Origin: Desulfobacterales bacterium
GTDB lineage: Bacteria; Desulfobacterota; Desulfobacteria; Desulfobacterales; Desulfobacteraceae
NCBI GenBank assembly: GCA_022361095.1
Contig: JAKSBO010000936.1
Coordinates: forward strand, 1 to 9,457
Direction of reading: 5' to 3'
Length of the DNA stretch: 9,457 nucleotides
The notes beneath the pieces were generated by a model. It searched no databases, was not told the origin of the DNA, and saw only the letters and a list, made by a program, of their open reading frames with translations. Position numbers and translations under genes: made by a program. This document shows positions 5,117-9,457 of this stretch, one piece after another. The stretch's first letter is position 1, and each line of letters opens with the position of its first letter.

Positions 5117-8100
5117 ATGAAAATATCGATAAGGTGGGCAATGGTTTTGGGTTGCCTGGGTCTCATCTGGGGGATGCAGATCCTGATCACATCATCTTCC
5201 TATGTTTCATCACAGCGGATGCTGGCCGGACATGCCTGTGACGTGATGCAGAACATTGCGGACCTGACCATGACCCAATCCAAAAATCATCTCCAGCTGG
5301 CCCAGCGGGCCGCTCTTCTGACCAAACGTCTGTTGACTTCAGAGGTGGTGGGCAGCCGCAATCAGCACTTTGAAGCTCTTGAACGGTATTTTCTTGAACA
5401 ATTATCCTTGTATGCCCATTTTGCCGGTATTTATATCGGTATGCCCAATGGTGAGTTTTTTTATGTCAACCGTAGTGATGCAGTTACCCCCGGCGGGTTT
5501 CGGACCAAGATCATTGATCATCCAAATGGTGTTAGAAGAACCCGGATGGCCTGGCGGGATTCCGACGGCATCTTGGTTAAAACGACCGAGGACCCCAATG
5601 ACAACTTTGATCCCCGGCAGCGCCCATGGTATCAAAAATCCCTTGCCGAACGGGACATTATCTGGACGGACCCCTACATTTTTTTCTCATCACAAAAACC
5701 CGGTATTACGGTGGCGGGACCGATCTTCGAGGCAAATGGAGAGTTACAGAGTATTGTCGGTGTGGATATTGAGATTGATGACCTGTCCACCTTTATCAGC
5801 CAATTGCGGATCGGTAAACATGGCCGTGCGTTTATGCTCAATAACAACGGAGATGTGGTGGCATTTCCCGATATCTCAAAAATTAAACAGGTTGAAGGCA
5901 CCAATGCCCGACATTTCAGAATGGTTAAAATTGATGAATTGGACGATGAGCTGAGCCGTTCCGCCTTTTATGCCATTCAGTGGCAGCAGACCCGGACCGG
6001 GCTGTTGAAACTGGATCAATCCCAGTTTGCCAAATTTACCCATAACGGAGATGTTTACAATACCATGTTCACCCAGTTTGCCGATTCACAATGGCCCTGG
6101 ATGATTGGCGTGTATATACCGGAAAATGACTACCTGGGGGCACTCAAAGAAAACCGGTTGGTGAATATCTGGATAACCCTGGCATTTTCGGTAATTGCCA
6201 CGCTGGTGGGGTTACAATTGTTCCGCAGCATCACACGGCCTTTGATGGGACTGGAAAAAGAGGCGCTTGCCATCAAGCAGCATGATTTGACCACAAATTT
6301 CAATACCAGCTCCATTTTCAAAGAGATAAATGAAACGGCTGCCGCCTTTTTACAGATGAAGGATTCCCTGCAAACCAGTGAAAAGAAATATCGCCTTATT
6401 TTTGAAAACATTCAAGACATCTATTTTGAATCCACCATTGAAGGCGAAATTTTAGAAATAAGCCCCTCTGTAGAGGGGTTGATGCAGCGGGACCGCAGGG
6501 AGGTCATCGGTATCAATCTTACCCAGTTTTATAGAAATGCCGATGATTACCAGCGTTTTTTATCTAAAATATTTCATGACGGATATTTAAGTGATTGGGA
6601 AGTGACGCTGGAAAACGAACACGGTGACATTGCCTATGGCTCGGTTTCGGCCACTTTAAAACGCAATGAAGCCGGGGATGCTGAAAAAATTATCGGTTCC
6701 CTGCGTATTATTACCGATAGGAAAAAAGCCGAACTTAAACTGCGACGGTACCAGGACCAGTTGGAGGTCCTTGTGGAAGAACGCACAAAAGATCTGCAAA
6801 GGAGCAATGAACAGCTGCGCAATGAAATTGAAACACGCAAAGAGAAAGAAAACGCGCTTAGACGCAGTGAAGAAAAATACCGGTCAATTATAGAAAATAC
6901 AAATAACGGCTACTATGAAGTGGATCTCAAGGGCCGTTTGACCTTTTTCAATGATTCACTGGCAGTTATTCTTGGATATTCGGTCCAAGAGCTTCAGGGA
7001 ATGGATTATTCCATATTGCTGGATGCCGAAACTTCGCGCCCGGCGCCCGAAGCCTCTTCTGATACCTATCGATCCGGTGTCAACGGCAACCTGTCCCGTC
7101 TGACAATTTTCCGTAAAGACGGCGATCAGCGGACTGTGGACGTCTCAACCGCTCCCATTTTTGACAATAACGGTGAAAAGATGGGGTATCGCGGCGTTGT
7201 TTTGGATATCAGTGAACGGCTGAATGCCGAAGCTGAAAAGAAAGCGTTTCAAGAACGGCTGCATCAGGTCCAGCGGCTGGAGGGCATTGGAACCCTTGCC
7301 GGCGGTGTGGCCCACGACTTTAATAATCTGCTGATGGGTATCCAGGGCAATATTTCGTTGATGATGCTCAGGACCGGGCCGGCAGATTATCATTATAAAA
7401 AATTAAAAAGTATCGAATCCTGCGTCAGCTCCGGAACTAAATTAACCCAGCAACTGCTCGGATTTGCCCGGGGCGGAAAATACTTGGCCAAGTCGTTGGA
7501 TTTTAACCAGGTTGTCATGGATACAGCCCGTATGTTCGGCCGCACACGTAAAGAGATTCAGATCCAGGAAAATATAGAGCAAGGTTTATGGGCAGTGGTC
7601 GCTGATAAAAATCAGATTGAGCAGGTTTTACTTAACATTTACATCAATGCATGGCAGGCCATGCCCGACGGCGGCACGGTGGTTATTGATGCCAAAAATA
7701 TGGTCCTGGATATCGTCGTTTGCAAGGCATTTGATATTGAGCCGGGACGATATGTATGCGTTTCAATTTCCGATACCGGCACCGGTATTGATCCTGAAAT
7801 CCAGTCCCGGATATTCGAGCCGTTTTTTACCACCAAGGGAATGGGCCGGGGCACGGGCCTGGGCCTTGCGTCTGCTTATGGTATTATCAAAAATCATGGC
7901 GGTGCCATTGATTTTGCCAGCCAACCGGGCAAAGGCACCACCTTTTATATTTATCTGCCGGCCTCGGATGACGAAGCAGAGCCCGAGCCCGCATTGTGCG
8001 AAACACTTACAAAGGGCACTGAAACCCTGCTGCTCATTGATGATGAAGAGGTCATCCTGCAGGTGGGTCAACCCATGCTTGAATCACTGGGATACAAAGT

Positions 8101-8383
8101 GATGTCCGCAACGGACGGCAAAACAGCGGTGGAAATTTTTCGCCAGCTCTCCGACAAGATTGACCTGGTGATCCTGGATGTGATCATGCCGGGTATGAGC
8201 GGCGGTGCGATTTTTGACGCGTTAAAAGAGATCAATCCCCAGGTTCAGGTGCTGCTTGCCAGCGGATACAGTCTTAGCGGACAGGCCGAAGAGATCCTGG
8301 CACGGGGATGCGTGGGCTTCATCCAGAAACCGTTCTCTTTGGAGCAACTCAGTGTCAAATTACGCGCCGTTTTTGGCAATTAG
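5117..8383 (+). CDS. Membrane hybrid sensor histidine kinase (Cache-HAMP-PAS-PAS-HisKA-HATPase-receiver)
   Basis: This 1088-residue protein begins with a membrane segment (about 8-26), then a periplasmic double-Cache-like sensor (about 40-345) with the DPRQRPWYQ motif at 165-173, and a second membrane segment (about 350-369). HAMP (about 370-420), PAS (424-538), a charged coiled coil (536-585) and a second PAS (585-705) follow. The kinase core has phospho-acceptor H733 in GGVAHDFNN, N-box N840/N844, DTGTG at 886-890 and GRGTGLGL at 910-917. The C-terminal receiver (970-1086) has D975/D976, phospho-acceptor D1021, S1049 and K1071, all expected residues. GAGGG lies four bases before the ATG at 5117, and the membrane segment directly after that ATG supports this start. 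It is divergent from the octaheme cytochrome operon, so sensing of a related periplasmic compound is plausible. No Hpt domain or DNA-binding partner lies in the window, so its output is unknown. Confidence 0.97.
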   Translation: MKISIRWAMVLGCLGLIWGMQILITSSSYVSSQRMLAGHACDVMQNIADLTMTQSKNHLQLAQRAALLTKRLLTSEVVGSRNQHFEALERYFLEQLSLYAHFAGIYIGMPNGEFFYVNRSDAVTPGGFRTKIIDHPNGVRRTRMAWRDSDGILVKTTEDPNDNFDPRQRPWYQKSLAERDIIWTDPYIFFSSQKPGITVAGPIFEANGELQSIVGVDIEIDDLSTFISQLRIGKHGRAFMLNNNGDVVAFPDISKIKQVEGTNARHFRMVKIDELDDELSRSAFYAIQWQQTRTGLLKLDQSQFAKFTHNGDVYNTMFTQFADSQWPWMIGVYIPENDYLGALKENRLVNIWITLAFSVIATLVGLQLFRSITRPLMGLEKEALAIKQHDLTTNFNTSSIFKEINETAAAFLQMKDSLQTSEKKYRLIFENIQDIYFESTIEGEILEISPSVEGLMQRDRREVIGINLTQFYRNADDYQRFLSKIFHDGYLSDWEVTLENEHGDIAYGSVSATLKRNEAGDAEKIIGSLRIITDRKKAELKLRRYQDQLEVLVEERTKDLQRSNEQLRNEIETRKEKENALRRSEEKYRSIIENTNNGYYEVDLKGRLTFFNDSLAVILGYSVQELQGMDYSILLDAETSRPAPEASSDTYRSGVNGNLSRLTIFRKDGDQRTVDVSTAPIFDNNGEKMGYRGVVLDISERLNAEAEKKAFQERLHQVQRLEGIGTLAGGVAHDFNNLLMGIQGNISLMMLRTGPADYHYKKLKSIESCVSSGTKLTQQLLGFARGGKYLAKSLDFNQVVMDTARMFGRTRKEIQIQENIEQGLWAVVADKNQIEQVLLNIYINAWQAMPDGGTVVIDAKNMVLDIVVCKAFDIEPGRYVCVSISDTGTGIDPEIQSRIFEPFFTTKGMGRGTGLGLASAYGIIKNHGGAIDFASQPGKGTTFYIYLPASDDEAEPEPALCETLTKGTETLLLIDDEEVILQVGQPMLESLGYKVMSATDGKTAVEIFRQLSDKIDLVILDVIMPGMSGGAIFDALKEINPQVQVLLASGYSLSGQAEEILARGCVGFIQKPFSLEQLSVKLRAVFGN

Positions 8384-8407
8384 CGCTGCGCTTTCCCAAT
8401 AGGGGGG

Positions 8408-9457
8408 TCATCTTGTCCAGAGGGTACTTGTGTTTTTTCCGGTCCTTTTTGATTCATAAAGGGCCATGTCCGCTCTTTTGAACAATTCGCCAAACTCTTT
8501 TAGCCCATCAATGGCCATGGCAATGCCTATACTTACAGAAATATTGGTGTGGGAAAATTGCCGGGCCAGCTCTATGTTGAATTCTGACAGGAGCTGTTCG
8601 GCATATTGTTTGGGTATATCCGGATTTTTCATGCCATTGAGAATGACGGCAAATTCATCGCCGCCAAGGCGGAAAAGGCTTTTGATGGGAAACATCCTTT
8701 TGAGCAGGTCGGAAAAGGCGACAAGCACTTTATCGCCTTCATCGTGTCCGTACCGGTCATTTACCTCCTTAAAATTGTCGAGGTCAACAAGCAGCAGTGC
8801 CGTTTCCGTATGACAGGGCGTTTTTCTCATAAAATCGTGAAGGCTGCGTCTGTTATTTATTTGGGTCAGATAGTCTGTGTTTGCATCTACGAGAAGTTTG
8901 TTTTTATGTTGGTGCTCAAGGGTAATGTCCGTAAAAAGATAGATAAAACCTGCCAGATTGTTGAATATATCCAGAAGTTTTTCTTCATTAACTTTTAATA
9001 CCGTATCCTTGGAAAGCAACGTTGTGTTTTCTTGATCCTGTTCAAGAATCCACCTTTTGTTCCGGGTGAATGTACGGGTTTCATCCATAATAGAATCTAC
9101 AGATTTGCCTAAGAGTTCGGTACGGTCTAATTTGAAATTTTCGATGAATCTTTGATTCACACTGGTAATGGTTCTGTTTTTATCCGTAACCATGATTGAA
9201 AAAGGCAGGCTTTCAATTAGGATATTTAATTCGATCATAAGGTTTTGCAGGTCGGTCACATCACGGGCCAGTCCCACAGTGCCGATAACTTTTCCGTTTG
9301 TATCAAAGACGGGGGATTTATAGGTTTTGAACTTGCGAAGCTCATCACCGCATTTTACGGTTTCATCAAAAAGGCAGGTTATTTTTTTGTTAAGAACAAT
9401 TTCCTCTGACTCCAAACAGACATATTCGCCTTTGGCATATTCATCCGGTTCAAGATC
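8408..9457 (-). CDS. PAS-PAS-GGDEF diguanylate cyclase, 5' end outside the window
   Basis: The frame is open to the right edge, so the start lies beyond it; a TTG at 9415 is in frame but is preceded by 14 open codons within the same domain and is not a credible start. The visible part begins within a PAS domain ending at the GLARDVTDLQ segment, which is typical of a PAS C-terminus. A second PAS follows (TDKNRTITSVNQRFIENF onward) and then a GGDEF domain with LVDLDNFKEVND, an intact GGDEF and SVSIGIA. The protein should make c-di-GMP from two GTP. No RxxD inhibitory site is present at the usual place before GGDEF (the residues there are FPIK), so feedback inhibition by product through that site is unlikely. 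No membrane segment is visible, but the missing N-terminus could hold one. The gene is convergent with the kinase, with 24 bases between stop codons and no clear terminator. Confidence 0.93.
   Translation of the reverse strand, partial: DLEPDEYAKGEYVCLESEEIVLNKKITCLFDETVKCGDELRKFKTYKSPVFDTNGKVIGTVGLARDVTDLQNLMIELNILIESLPFSIMVTDKNRTITSVNQRFIENFKLDRTELLGKSVDSIMDETRTFTRNKRWILEQDQENTTLLSKDTVLKVNEEKLLDIFNNLAGFIYLFTDITLEHQHKNKLLVDANTDYLTQINNRRSLHDFMRKTPCHTETALLLVDLDNFKEVNDRYGHDEGDKVLVAFSDLLKRMFPIKSLFRLGGDEFAVILNGMKNPDIPKQYAEQLLSEFNIELARQFSHTNISVSIGIAMAIDGLKEFGELFKRADMALYESKRTGKNTSTLWTR

Noticed and set aside
9413..9415. TTG as start codon of the right-hand diguanylate cyclase
   Set aside because: The frame stays open to the window edge and this TTG lies inside a PAS domain with no ribosome site.
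1..9457. CRISPR arrays, tRNA or rRNA genes, transposases, phage genes
   Set aside because: None were seen on either strand; the repeated elements are three spaced copies with diverged stems and no spacer-repeat periodicity.

Overview
The window looks like a stretch of chromosome from an anaerobic sulfate- or sulfur-respiring deltaproteobacterium (Desulfobacterota, probably Desulfobacteraceae-like). This is inferred from three things: the pairing of an octaheme tetrathionate-reductase-family cytochrome with a membrane cytochrome b, the dense c-di-GMP and histidine-kinase signalling genes, and a moderate GC content with AT-rich spacers. No ribosomal or housekeeping gene allows a firmer placement.

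Layout from left to right. (1) At 2-1891 (+) lies the 3' part of a receiver-GGDEF-EAL protein that is cut by the left edge. (2) At 1892-2378 is a 487-base non-coding spacer. It holds two tandem copies (A and B) of a small repeated hairpin element, then a GC-rich block whose inverted repeats nest into a branched fold. (3) At 2379-4702 (-) is a two-gene operon: an octaheme c-type cytochrome with a C-terminal membrane anchor, followed by a four-helix cytochrome b. (4) At 4703-5116 is a divergent spacer. It has a possible short plus-strand transcription unit (promoter-like and terminator-like signals about 125 bases apart), a perfect inverted repeat, and a third copy (C) of the hairpin element just upstream of the next gene. 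(5) At 5117-8383 (+) is a large membrane hybrid histidine kinase (Cache, HAMP, PAS, PAS, HisKA, HATPase, receiver). (6) At 8408-9457 (-) is the 3' part of a PAS-PAS-GGDEF diguanylate cyclase, convergent with the kinase and cut by the right edge.

How the genes may work together (inference): the cytochrome b and octaheme cytochrome would form a quinol-linked periplasmic electron-transfer module that reduces an unidentified oxidised sulfur or nitrogen compound. The divergent Cache kinase is placed to sense a periplasmic ligand and may regulate it, but no DNA-binding response regulator is visible. The two flanking c-di-GMP enzymes could set a second-messenger level, with no direct proof of a link to the operon.

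The most unusual signal is non-coding. Copies A and C of the repeated element align without gaps and show compensatory base changes in the hairpin stem. The G-U pairs are compatible only with plus-strand RNA. Copy B keeps the two conserved boxes but has a shortened hairpin, and a possible inverted fourth copy lies in the structured block. I do not recognise it as any known riboswitch or repeat family.
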